Assembly (NCBI GenBank): GCA_023416695.1
Contig: JAEZGY010000028.1
Coordinates: forward strand, 27,689 to 91,688
Direction of reading: 5' to 3'
Length of the DNA stretch: 64,000 nt
Source of the DNA: Bacillota bacterium
Lineage (GTDB): Bacteria; Bacillota; Clostridia; Lachnospirales; Lachnospiraceae
The stretch's first letter is position 1, and each line of letters starts with the position of its first letter. The notes under the pieces were generated by a model. The model was not told where the DNA came from. It saw only the letters and a program-made list of their open reading frames with translations, and made no database searches. Made by a program: the position numbers and the translations under genes. Shown here piece after piece: positions 42,924-51,484 of the stretch.

Positions 42924-45089
42924 ATGAAGGAATACTCTATTGCCCTTGCAGGCAACCCTAATGTAGGAAAAAGCACTTTGTTTAATGCCCTAACTGGCCT
43001 CAACCAGCACACTGGAAACTGGCCGGGTAAAACCGTATCCAAAGCGGAGGGAAAGTTCCTTCATGGAGAAATCATATACAATATAACAGATCTACCTGGC
43101 ACCTATTCTCTCATGGCACATTCACAAGAGGAAGAGGTGGCAAGAGATTTTATTTGTTTCGGTCAAGCAGATGCTACTATTGTTGTTTGTGACGCTACTT
43201 GCTTAGAACGTAATCTAAACTTGGTACTTCAAACCCTTGAAATATCCCCAAATGTTATAGTTTGCTTAAACCTTATGGACGAGGCAAAGAAAAAAAAGAT
43301 ACATATCAATATAGAAAGATTAGAAGAAGTTCTTAATGTACCTGTTATTCCAACCACTGCCAGGTCCAAAACTGGTCTTTTAAATCTGGTGGATACATTA
43401 GACCATTTAATGGAACACCCAAAGAACTATCTCAAAACTATGTCTTATCCTGGTGAAATAGAGCAAGTTATAGCCAAACTTGAAACCTATTTAGTCGATA
43501 CCTATAGCGATAATGAGACCCATGTCTATAAGCAAATGTCTAATGAACCAAAAGCTACGCTATGCGCCCTTCAACTAAGTGAAGCAACAAAGACCACAAT
43601 CCCCTTACGGTGGTTTGCTACAAAGTTATTAGAAGAAGATTGCTCTCTCATTGAAAATATAGAATCTAGGTTTCATATAGATATAGTCAGTAATCATAAA
43701 CTACAAAATGAGCTTATCACATTGAAGGAATCCTTAAAAGATGTAGGAATTGATAACGAAAAATATAAGGATCATATTGTATCTGCCCTTGTTCACGAGG
43801 CTGAGAGAATCTATAACATGGTTACAATTACAGAGCAATCTAGAAAAGAAGTCTTAGATCGTAAACTGGATCGTATCCTAACCAGTAAAGCCACGGGATT
43901 TCCAATTATGTTCCTCCTACTCATAGGAATTCTGTGGATTACTATGGCTGGTGCTAATTATCCCTCTGAACTACTCTCTAAGTTTCTATTCTCCATACAG
44001 GATAAATTAACCCTACTTTTCCATAGTATTCATGCACCAGAATGGCTTCATGGAGTTTTTGTATTAGGGTTATACCGGGTTATGGCTTGGGTGGTAAGTG
44101 TAATGCTACCTCCTATGGCTATTTTCTTTCCTTTGTTTACAATCTTAGAAGATTTTGGTTACCTTCCACGGGTTGCTTATAATTTGGATCATAGTTTTCA
44201 AAAATGTAAAGCTTGTGGTAAACAGGCCCTCACAATGTCTATGGGATTGGGTTGCAACTGTGTTGGTGTTATAGGTTGTAGGATTATAGATTCTCCAAGA
44301 GAGAGGCTCATTGCTATACTTACCAATAGCCTCATCCCTTGTAACGGACGCTTTCCAACTCTTATTGTACTCTCTACCTTGTTTTTTGTAGGAGCTACCT
44401 CTGGGATTCAGGGCACCTTATTCTCTGCTGGAATTCTTGCCCTTATTATATTGCTTGGTATCTTTTCTACTCTACTTGCCTCAAAAGCACTTTCCGCCAC
44501 TTTACTTAAAGGTGTTCCATCCTCTTTTGCCTTGGAATTACCTCCTTACCGTCGTCCTCAAATTGCAAAAGTAGTTGTGCGCTCTGTTTTAGACCGAACT
44601 CTCTTCGTCTTAGGGCGGGCGGTTCTTGTTGCTGCCCCTGCAGGAGCACTCATCTGGATACTAGCCAATACAACAATAGGCGCTCACTCTCTGCTCTTTT
44701 ATATCAGTGATTTTTTAGATCCATTTGCTAAAGTATTTGGTCTGGATGGTATCATTTTAATGGCCTTTATCCTTGGATTTCCAGCAAATGAGATTGTCAT
44801 TCCAATTATTCTAATGGCCTATATGGCTACTGGCTCACTTACGGATATAAGTGATCTATCTAAGCTAAAACTCATCCTAGTAGAAAACGGATGGACCTGG
44901 ATTACAGCAGTTAATGTTATGATATTTTCTCTAATGCATTGGCCTTGTTCTACTACTTGCATTACTATAAAGAAAGAAACGGGAAGTATAAAATGGATGT
45001 TAGTAAGCATTGCCCTACCTGCAGTCATGGGACTATCCATTCTTTTTATATTTAATAGAGGTGTAGATTTTGTAAGATGGTTATTATAG
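42924..45089 (+). CDS. feoB: Ferrous iron transporter B
   Basis: 721 residues. An N-terminal G domain has GNPNVGKSTLFNALTG near residue 9, the DLPGTYSL G3 and NLMD G4. A linker leads to a polytopic membrane domain with two gate motifs (LPPMAIFFPLFTILEDFGYLPR and its second-half counterpart around ILGFPANEIVIP) and the Cys-containing SMGLGCNCVGVIGCR segment. It imports Fe2+. The ribosome site is AAGGAGGTTGTT. The CKAC pair just before the SMGLGC segment is typical of anaerobe FeoB. It ends at a strong terminator. Confidence 0.97.
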   Translation: MKEYSIALAGNPNVGKSTLFNALTGLNQHTGNWPGKTVSKAEGKFLHGEIIYNITDLPGTYSLMAHSQEEEVARDFICFGQADATIVVCDATCLERNLNLVLQTLEISPNVIVCLNLMDEAKKKKIHINIERLEEVLNVPVIPTTARSKTGLLNLVDTLDHLMEHPKNYLKTMSYPGEIEQVIAKLETYLVDTYSDNETHVYKQMSNEPKATLCALQLSEATKTTIPLRWFATKLLEEDCSLIENIESRFHIDIVSNHKLQNELITLKESLKDVGIDNEKYKDHIVSALVHEAERIYNMVTITEQSRKEVLDRKLDRILTSKATGFPIMFLLLIGILWITMAGANYPSELLSKFLFSIQDKLTLLFHSIHAPEWLHGVFVLGLYRVMAWVVSVMLPPMAIFFPLFTILEDFGYLPRVAYNLDHSFQKCKACGKQALTMSMGLGCNCVGVIGCRIIDSPRERLIAILTNSLIPCNGRFPTLIVLSTLFFVGATSGIQGTLFSAGILALIILLGIFSTLLASKALSATLLKGVPSSFALELPPYRRPQIAKVVVRSVLDRTLFVLGRAVLVAAPAGALIWILANTTIGAHSLLFYISDFLDPFAKVFGLDGIILMAFILGFPANEIVIPIILMAYMATGSLTDISDLSKLKLILVENGWTWITAVNVMIFSLMHWPCSTTCITIKKETGSIKWMLVSIALPAVMGLSILFIFNRGVDFVRWLL

Positions 45090-45098
45090 CAATACAAA

Positions 45099-45137
45099 AA
45101 AAGGTTGTATGACAGACCTGCTACCATACAACCTTTT
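45099..45137. terminator. Bidirectional terminator, feoB / mgsA
   Basis: Perfect 13-base arms AAAAGGTTGTATG and CATACAACCTTTT around a 13-base loop. Confidence 0.9.
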
Positions 45138-45144
45138 ACCCTAT

Positions 45145-45627
45145 CTATTCTTTTGTAAACTCTTCAATTCGATTCTTTATGGTTTTATTATAATTTTCAA
45201 CCTTGCGCTCATACTCTTGGTCCATATACTTAGAAGCTAGAAGGAAATCTGCTGTGGCCAAATTATTTGCAATTGGAATATCATATACCACTGCAATACG
45301 AAGTAATGCTTTCACATCTGGATCGTGTGGTTGTGCTGCTAATGGATCCCATAGAAATACGACAAAATCTACATTACCCTCCACAATTCTGCTTCCAATT
45401 TGTTGGTCACCACCTAGAGGGCCACTGTTATATCCTTTTACTGGTAATCCTGTCTTTTCAGTGATTAATTTAGCTGTTGTCCCAGTTCCACATAAGAAGT
45501 GGTTTTTCAATATATCCATATTAGCTTCTGCCCACTCACACAGCTCCTTTTTCTTACTGTCATGAGCAATTAATGCAATATGTTTCTGCTTCCCTATGCT
45601 AAAATAAATAAAATCATCATTTATCAT
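45145..45627 (-). CDS. mgsA: Methylglyoxal synthase
   Basis: 160 residues from ATG 45627 (GGGAGG seven bases upstream). Family motifs: HIALIAHDSKK, the phosphate site TGTTAKLI, SGPLGGDQQIGSRIVEG with the catalytic Asp one step further in DFVVFLWDPL, and PHDPDVKALLRIA. It converts dihydroxyacetone phosphate to methylglyoxal, an overflow bypass. It is the last gene of a run from the NusG-II gene through the patatin-like gene. Confidence 0.97.
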   Translation of the reverse strand: MINDDFIYFSIGKQKHIALIAHDSKKKELCEWAEANMDILKNHFLCGTGTTAKLITEKTGLPVKGYNSGPLGGDQQIGSRIVEGNVDFVVFLWDPLAAQPHDPDVKALLRIAVVYDIPIANNLATADFLLASKYMDQEYERKVENYNKTIKNRIEEFTKE

Positions 45628-45659
45628 TTGATGTCCTCCCATTCTTTTGTTAGATACAG

Positions 45660-46499
45660 CTATTCAACAAATAGTGCCTTAATATCCTCTAGCTTTTCTT
45701 CTGCCAGTTGATATCCCATCTGATAACTGCTCTTTAATACCTTAACATCCTTCTCATAGCTATTAAGTGGTTGCTTGGGGTGTAAAATAATAGCCTTCCC
45801 CTCTTTTTCCAACTGATGGCAGTAGTTTAAGGTTTTATTATATCCAATGTGACGGGTTAGGATAGCCTTAGAAATAGCTGGATACTTGTGTTTATACAGC
45901 TTTGCTACAATCTTTCCTGATTTATTTAAACTCTTTTCATAACCTAACGGCCTAGTTAGTACTATGATATGCTTATGGCACCCATCCTCTATAGCTTTTA
46001 AAATTGGGATTGGGTCAGATAATCCACCATCATAATATGGAACATCATCTATCATAATTGCTGGAAACGCCATTGGTAGTGCACAGGTTGCCCGAAGCAT
46101 TGTACACTTTGCATCCATTTCCTTGCCATCAAAGTACACTGGCTCTCCCGTTCGAGCATCTGTAGTAACAACTACAACTTTACCAGGATAAGACCTATAG
46201 GAATCCCAATCAAAACGCTCAAGTTCATTAGGAATCTTATCATACACAAACTCCAACCCAAAGATACTATGTTGTTTGATTAAATTACTCTTTCCTATAT
46301 ATCTCTTGTCATTACGGTATTTCGTAATTACATCCAGATTTCTACCGGATTGCCTAGATATATAAGAAACACCATAGCTAATACCAGCAGATACGCCAAT
46401 ACAGTATGGCACAAGAATATCATTATCCAACAAAGCATCTAACACCCCTGCTGTAAAAATACCTCGAAAGCTGCCACCTTCTAAAACCAAACTAACCAA
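45660..46499 (-). CDS. Patatin-like phospholipase
   Basis: 279 residues. Oxyanion motif GGSFRGIFTAGVL at the N-terminus, nucleophile elbow GVSAGISYG near residue 38, and catalytic Asp in YYDGGLSDPIPI near 157: the Ser-Asp dyad is complete. The family hydrolyses acyl chains of phospholipids; bacterial members of this short type (YjjU-like) are poorly characterised. It has no signal peptide. It lies 32 bases upstream of mgsA, with the Gx transporter before it. Confidence 0.92.
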   Translation of the reverse strand: MVSLVLEGGSFRGIFTAGVLDALLDNDILVPYCIGVSAGISYGVSYISRQSGRNLDVITKYRNDKRYIGKSNLIKQHSIFGLEFVYDKIPNELERFDWDSYRSYPGKVVVVTTDARTGEPVYFDGKEMDAKCTMLRATCALPMAFPAIMIDDVPYYDGGLSDPIPILKAIEDGCHKHIIVLTRPLGYEKSLNKSGKIVAKLYKHKYPAISKAILTRHIGYNKTLNYCHQLEKEGKAIILHPKQPLNSYEKDVKVLKSSYQMGYQLAEEKLEDIKALFVE

Positions 46500-46577
46500 T
46501 ATAAAGCCTCCTTACAGTTTTCTCTCAACCTCACATGGCTTATTTTACCACACCAAGAAAAAAATGCAAAGGTTGGT

Positions 46578-47075
46578 CTACAAATTCAGCACTCTTGTCA
46601 ATCTCTTTGACATAATTGCACCAATAATGCCTATAAGTACTCCACTTACTAAAGCGGATATCAATAAAAATGGAAGATAGTATAATAAAATCGTGGATTC
46701 TAACAGTAACATAGCTACTAATATCTGTCCTATATTATGAAAAGCTGCTCCTATAACACTCACACCAACAATACTAAGAAAGTTGCACTTTTTCATTAAA
46801 GCCATCATAGCAAAGCTCAAAACTCCACCACTTAAGCTATAAAGCATTGTGTTCATATTACCAAAGGTAAAGCCCACTAAAATTATTCTCACTAAAGAAA
46901 CAACAAAGGCTTCCTTATACCCTGTGGTATAAAGAGCCACCACTACTACAATATTTGCCAAACCTAGTTTCATACCTGGTACTGGCATTGGAATCGGAAA
47001 CATCGACTCTATATAACTAAAAATGAATGCAAGGGCTACCAATACTCCATAGGTAGCTACTCTTTTGGACTTCAT
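46578..47075 (-). CDS. Gx transporter-family membrane protein (HepT/pfam07456-like)
   Basis: 165 residues, five or so membrane helices with many Gly, including FPIPMPVPGMKLGLANIVVVV near residue 27 and VIGAAFHNIGQILVA near 105. This is the family often annotated 'heptaprenyl diphosphate synthase component I' and also 'Gx transporter', resembling substrate-binding membrane subunits of ECF importers. In Clostridia it is usually next to a NusG-II protein, FMN-binding proteins and ApbE, as here. Substrate unknown; a flavin or quinone-related compound is a fair guess from context. Confidence 0.85.
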   Translation of the reverse strand: MKSKRVATYGVLVALAFIFSYIESMFPIPMPVPGMKLGLANIVVVVALYTTGYKEAFVVSLVRIILVGFTFGNMNTMLYSLSGGVLSFAMMALMKKCNFLSIVGVSVIGAAFHNIGQILVAMLLLESTILLYYLPFLLISALVSGVLIGIIGAIMSKRLTRVLNL

Positions 47076-47102
47076 AATCCTACACCTTTCTTACTGTAAT
47101 AC

Positions 47103-47471
47103 TTAATTCGCTATGGAGTCCAAAGAAGAACTCTCTTTTCCTTCAATCGTAATTATAACTTGATGAGGAAGACAAACAATACTCTCTCCCTCTTTAGAGA
47201 TAGATTTCTGATACACACAAAGTTGATCTGGGCAATTTGCTTCTTTCATTGTAGCACAACCATTTTTAATTTGCAGTATATTCTCAAATTCGCCATCTTT
47301 CGTTACTATAGGAATCTCCTGTTCCTCCTTAAGGCTCACTTCCTTATAGACCTCTCCACCAACTGAAATTATTACCTTTCCACCCTCTTTTTTATTCAAT
47401 AAAATAAAACTAATGGCTCCAATTGCGATGATAGCTATAGCTATAATTAATATAATATCGTTCTTTTTCAT
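47103..47471 (-). CDS. NusG domain II-containing exported protein
   Basis: 122 residues. An N-terminal membrane segment (residues 5-25) is followed by a small beta domain of the NusG-II/DUF1312 type. It has a Cys pair-like region NGCATMKEANCPDQLCVYQK near 70-88 and ends VCLPHQVIITIEG. The Cys-rich core could bind a metal or form disulphides outside the cell. It is not related to transcription factor NusG in function. Cotranscribed with the Gx transporter. Confidence 0.88.
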   Translation of the reverse strand: MKKNDIILIIAIAIIAIGAISFILLNKKEGGKVIISVGGEVYKEVSLKEEQEIPIVTKDGEFENILQIKNGCATMKEANCPDQLCVYQKSISKEGESIVCLPHQVIITIEGKESSSLDSIAN

Positions 47472-47504
47472 AGAATCTCCTTCAGTCTAGTATGCTAATA
47501 TAGG

Positions 47505-47542
47505 AAAAGGAGATACCTTTTATCGTTAAGGCATCTCCTTTT
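47505..47542. terminator. Terminator after the FMN-binding gene
   Basis: AAAAGGAGAT-CCTT and AAGG-ATCTCCTTTT form a long stem. It separates the FMN-binding gene from the NusG-II operon on the minus strand. Confidence 0.82.
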
Positions 47543-47581
47543 CTTTAACATAAATGCGATACCGCATCCTCAACTAAACTA

Positions 47582-48076
47582 TTATTTATTTGCTGTTAAA
47601 AAGGCATTGGCATAGTTGATACCATTAACAACAGCAGTTGATGAGTAAGTTGCATTGGAAATACCATCAATTGCACTTCCCTCGCCCTCTTTACCTGCTA
47701 AATGTACTGGAGTAGTAACACCCTGTAGGGAACTAGTAAATTCTGCTTCTGCAATCTTAGCACCTAAACCTGGAGTTTCATTGTTTTCATCAACTACGAA
47801 CTCCTTAATAGTAGTTCCATCTGCTTCAAAGGTAATAGTCATCTTAATATCACCAGCATATCCTTTTGCTGTAGTTACTACTACGTAGCCTGTTGCATTA
47901 CCATCTTTATCTACTGTTTTAGAAGCTTCTACAACACCTTCTGCTCCATTTACTTCCATCGCTACAGCCTCATCTGCTCCTAGGTTAGCAAAGAAATCAC
48001 TTCCCCAAATAGCAAAAGCTGTTAACGCAACCATAAAAATCAATGAAATTATGCCGGCAAATTTTTTATCCTTCAT
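47582..48076 (-). CDS. FMN-binding (RnfG/NqrC-like) secreted flavoprotein
   Basis: 164 residues with an N-terminal membrane anchor (residues 7-28) and one FMN-binding domain. ETPGLGAKIAEAEF (100-113) is the conserved loop. The flavinylation site reads DGISNATYSSTAVV (137-150), where the usual SGATxT has become SNATYS, leaving Ser145 as probable acceptor. ApbE, encoded divergently, is the enzyme that would attach the FMN. It is likely a surface electron carrier. Confidence 0.88.
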   Translation of the reverse strand: MKDKKFAGIISLIFMVALTAFAIWGSDFFANLGADEAVAMEVNGAEGVVEASKTVDKDGNATGYVVVTTAKGYAGDIKMTITFEADGTTIKEFVVDENNETPGLGAKIAEAEFTSSLQGVTTPVHLAGKEGEGSAIDGISNATYSSTAVVNGINYANAFLTANK

Positions 48077-48193
48077 ATGTCCTCCTAAATATCGCTAGTA
48101 ATTTGCTTACTGTTAAAATTGCGCTCACCAAAACAATATCATAAATAAAAAAGCATGTAAAGTAGTATTTCTTGGTGGTAACATAGGTAGACC

Positions 48194-48222
48194 TTGACAG
48201 TTTAATCTCCATTGCATAAAAT
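48194..48222 (+). promoter_or_regulatory. Sigma-A promoter of apbE
   Basis: TTGACA (48194-48199), 17 bases, TAAAAT (48217-48222). The start would be near 48229, just before the palindrome. Confidence 0.82.
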
Positions 48223-48232
48223 CAAAACTATA

Positions 48233-48251
48233 TTACTAGTATTACTAGTAA
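48233..48251. repeat. 19-bp perfect palindrome at the apbE transcription start
   Basis: TTACTAGTA T TACTAGTAA. It spans about +5 to +23 of the predicted transcript, a classical repressor position. The shared intergenic region also serves the divergent FMN-binding gene. Confidence 0.7.
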
Positions 48252-48284
48252 CTTGTAATTTATGTAAAAGCTTAAGGAGTACCC

Positions 48285-49343
48285 ATGATGTTTCATAACA
48301 AAAAAAGATTCTTTCAAAGATTATTTTCTCCACTTTTGATTATCTTCATATTATCCACAAGTTTATTAACTGGTTGTAATACTAATAACACCACCAAGAA
48401 CTCCCCTATTACCAAATCCACTTTTATGTTAAATACTATCGTCACAATCTCTCTATACGATTCTACTGATGAAAGTATTATCGACGATGCTTTTAAGCTA
48501 ATTAATGACTTTGAGAAAATTTATAGCCGCACCTTAGAAGATAGTGAATTATATAAACTGAATGAGCATTTGCTTCCAGAAACAAATGGGGAATATACTG
48601 TTTCTGACGACTTAGCGGATATTTTACAAAAAGCTTACTATTATAGTGTACTTACTGACGGGGCCTTTGACCTTGCTATTGAACCAATTTCTTCCCTTTG
48701 GGATTTCTCAGCAGAAACTCCTACTGTACCTGATAGTAAACTAATCGAAGAGAAACTACCTTCGGTGAATTATAAAAATGTCCATATCAATGGTAATAAG
48801 GTATCCTTTGATAACAAAGATACTGGTATTGATTTAGGGGCAATTGCCAAGGGATACATTGCAGATAAAGTAAAGACGTTTCTTTTAGAAAAAGGTGTAA
48901 AAAGTGCCATGATTAACCTAGGTGGCAATGTTCTCTGTGTGGGAGAAAAGCCAGATGGTAGTGCCTTTAACATTGGAATACAAAAGCCATTCGCCGACCG
49001 TAATGAGACTGTTGCAGTTATGGAACTTAAAGACATGTCCGTGGTATCCTCTGGGGTCTATGAGCGTTGTTTTACCGTAAATGATAAATTCTATCACCAT
49101 ATTCTAAACTCAAAAACAGGTTATCCAACGGATAACAACCTGATTGCAGTTACAATTGTAAGTAAACAATCAGTTGTAGGCGATGGTCTTAGCACTTCCG
49201 TATTTGCTCTCGGACTGGACAAAGGGTTAAAGCTTATCAATTCTTTAGAAGGAGTGTATGCTGTATTCATCACAGATGACTATAAGATGCACTATTCAGA
49301 AGGATTTAAGGAGAATATCCCTATGAGAGATGCGGAACAATAA
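48285..49343 (+). CDS. apbE: FAD:protein FMN transferase (lipoprotein)
   Basis: 352 residues. A signal peptide with lipobox LLTGC (Cys31) leads to the ApbE domain: STFMLNTIVTISLYD, DLGAIAKGYIADKV, INLGGNVLCVGEKPDG and the magnesium site VVGDGLSTSVFALG. It transfers FMN from FAD to Thr/Ser of target proteins outside the membrane; the divergent FMN-binding protein is the obvious substrate. The site AAGGAG lies five bases before the first ATG (a second ATG follows directly). Confidence 0.96.
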   Translation: MMFHNKKRFFQRLFSPLLIIFILSTSLLTGCNTNNTTKNSPITKSTFMLNTIVTISLYDSTDESIIDDAFKLINDFEKIYSRTLEDSELYKLNEHLLPETNGEYTVSDDLADILQKAYYYSVLTDGAFDLAIEPISSLWDFSAETPTVPDSKLIEEKLPSVNYKNVHINGNKVSFDNKDTGIDLGAIAKGYIADKVKTFLLEKGVKSAMINLGGNVLCVGEKPDGSAFNIGIQKPFADRNETVAVMELKDMSVVSSGVYERCFTVNDKFYHHILNSKTGYPTDNNLIAVTIVSKQSVVGDGLSTSVFALGLDKGLKLINSLEGVYAVFITDDYKMHYSEGFKENIPMRDAEQ

Positions 49344-49360
49344 CTATATCAATGCATCAA

Positions 49361-49386
49361 AAAAAGGCTCTTTGTAGAGCCTTTTT
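49361..49386. terminator. Bidirectional terminator, apbE / response regulator
   Basis: GGCTCT TTGT AGAGCC followed by TTTTT, with an A-run on the left. The last two bases overlap the end of the convergent response-regulator gene. Confidence 0.85.
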
Positions 49387-51484
49387 ATTTTGTTGTAGCT
49401 GGTTCCACTGGAACCAATTCATAGGTAACAGATACTACTACATCCTCATGGTTTAAGTAAAAATCATTCACGATACGCTCCATGACAATCGTACCAATAT
49501 CGTAGTTTGCTGCTGGAAGAATAACCATAAATTGAGAAGTACTATACCTGCAAAAACAATCCCCTATTCTTAAACTATTACTAATGGAATTCTTTAGACC
49601 TTCCATCTGCTTCTCCAAGCTATATTCTTTAGGCAGTTCTGTGCTAAAATTCAAATTTAACAAGCAAAGATAGACCATCTTACCTGTTCTCACCATATTT
49701 CTAGCTTCCAACTGATATATATTCTTAAACACCACATACTCACAAAAATATGCACCTTTTGCAATAGAGTTTTCCCTCATCAATTCATTGATTGCACGCA
49801 GATCACGCTTCTTTTCTGCCTTATCTGCTACAATATCTACATATAAATCCAAAATTCTTTCTGATGGTGGTACTCCCAAAATACTATAGTGTGATTCCAC
49901 TATGTACTCATAATGTGCTAGTGCCTCCCTCCGCCGTTCTAGATTAATCAACGCAACCAAGTAATAGTAATGAAGGTTTTCATTAAACTCCTCATTATAC
50001 AGATCCTTCACACACAAATTCACAACGCTCTCATAATCCTTACTATGATTCCAATAGGAAAGAGCATGATTTACTGCATCTAGATATAGATTACGATACC
50101 ACCTCTGTAGATTTACCACCCACTTCACATCTGTTATTTTAACAAGAAACTCTGACTTATATAATTCGATTGCACTTAGATAACGCTCCATCCTTTCATC
50201 CTCGGATAACTTACTAAGTACACTTTCCTGCAAAATATTCTCAAATAAATCACAATCTACTACACATAAATAATTATTATTCCAATGATATACTCCATTA
50301 ATAGTTATGATTAATTCTCGAAGATATGATAATTTAAGAACCTCTAACTCCTCTTTCAGTTCCTCAAGTAACATTTTTAATTCATAATTAGGATCCTCAG
50401 GCTTTTCATAAGGCCAAATTGCTTCTATTAAGTCCGCTTTATTGTATTCTCTAAAACGATTTAAAATCAAATAGGTTAATAATATCCATACCTTTTTCTT
50501 AGGATATTTAGGAACTGCTACACCGTTTTGGGATAGAATTTTCAAATTACCAAACAGAAATATTTCTAGCTGACCTTTCGTTTCCCTATATGACTCCCAA
50601 ATCAAAAGATTACGCCCTAAGGTTTTAGCTCGATACAAACGTTGGTCAACAATTTCTACAAAGTGGTTGAGTTCATGCTCCTTTTCAGGAATAATAGTGC
50701 CCCCACCAATACTAACAGTTATTACTTTTTCTGCTCTTGAATGAAGATGTTGTATGTTTAGATTTTCTATATTAGCCCTTACATTCTCCAAGATTTCCAT
50801 TGCTTCTTCTTGTGTATAGTGCAAAAGTATCACAACAAACTCTTCCCCACCATAACGAGCAGCGAATCCACCTTTTGTTGGAATATCCTTCTCCAATTGC
50901 TTAGCAACCTGCTTAAGAACCATATCGCCTTGAAGATGCCCATAATTGTCGTTATACTCCTTAAAACAATCGATGTCCATTATAACAATAGAAATAGGAA
51001 CTTGTTCTGACATCGCATATTGCCAGTCTACTTTTACACGTTCATCATAACTACGACGGTTCGGAATCCCAGTAAGGCCATCTAGCATCGCTATGTTTTC
51101 AATCGTCTTACGATACTGGTATACTTCAATATGATTACGAACCTTTGCTTTAATAACACTTAAGTTAAATGGCTTTGTAATATAATCAACGGCACCAAGA
51201 GATAAACCCTTCTCTTCATTCTTATCATCATTTAAACAGGTGATAAACATAACCGGAATGCTACTGGTATTACTATCCTTGGTTAAAACATCTAACACTT
51301 CAAAACCATCCATTTCTGGCATTAGTATATCCAGAAGAATCAAACTAGGTTGAATGAGATTCGCCTGCTTAATGCCATCCCTGCCATTCTTTGCAACAAA
51401 TACCTGATATTCTTCTTTTAGCATCATATGTAGGGCATTAATATTTACAACACTATCATCAATAATCAGAATTTTATGCTTCAT
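49385..51484 (-). CDS. Response regulator: REC-GGDEF-SARP/BTAD-degenerate GGDEF
   Basis: 699 residues. The receiver is 4-118 (Asp52 in LLDILMPEMDG, Lys104). A GGDEF domain is 130-295 with RYGGEEF at 210-216, so c-di-GMP synthesis is plausible. A winged helix of SARP type is 306-405 (KKVWILLTYLILNR), and a BTAD helical-repeat domain is about 410-555. The last part (about 600-690) looks like a second, decayed GGDEF domain (LRIGDCFCRYSTSQFMVILP) with the signature lost. The gene directly follows the hybrid kinase gene. Target genes unknown. DNA binding and diguanylate cyclase in one protein is unusual. Confidence 0.85.
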   Translation of the reverse strand: MKHKILIIDDSVVNINALHMMLKEEYQVFVAKNGRDGIKQANLIQPSLILLDILMPEMDGFEVLDVLTKDSNTSSIPVMFITCLNDDKNEEKGLSLGAVDYITKPFNLSVIKAKVRNHIEVYQYRKTIENIAMLDGLTGIPNRRSYDERVKVDWQYAMSEQVPISIVIMDIDCFKEYNDNYGHLQGDMVLKQVAKQLEKDIPTKGGFAARYGGEEFVVILLHYTQEEAMEILENVRANIENLNIQHLHSRAEKVITVSIGGGTIIPEKEHELNHFVEIVDQRLYRAKTLGRNLLIWESYRETKGQLEIFLFGNLKILSQNGVAVPKYPKKKVWILLTYLILNRFREYNKADLIEAIWPYEKPEDPNYELKMLLEELKEELEVLKLSYLRELIITINGVYHWNNNYLCVVDCDLFENILQESVLSKLSEDERMERYLSAIELYKSEFLVKITDVKWVVNLQRWYRNLYLDAVNHALSYWNHSKDYESVVNLCVKDLYNEEFNENLHYYYLVALINLERRREALAHYEYIVESHYSILGVPPSERILDLYVDIVADKAEKKRDLRAINELMRENSIAKGAYFCEYVVFKNIYQLEARNMVRTGKMVYLCLLNLNFSTELPKEYSLEKQMEGLKNSISNSLRIGDCFCRYSTSQFMVILPAANYDIGTIVMERIVNDFYLNHEDVVVSVTYELVPVEPATTK

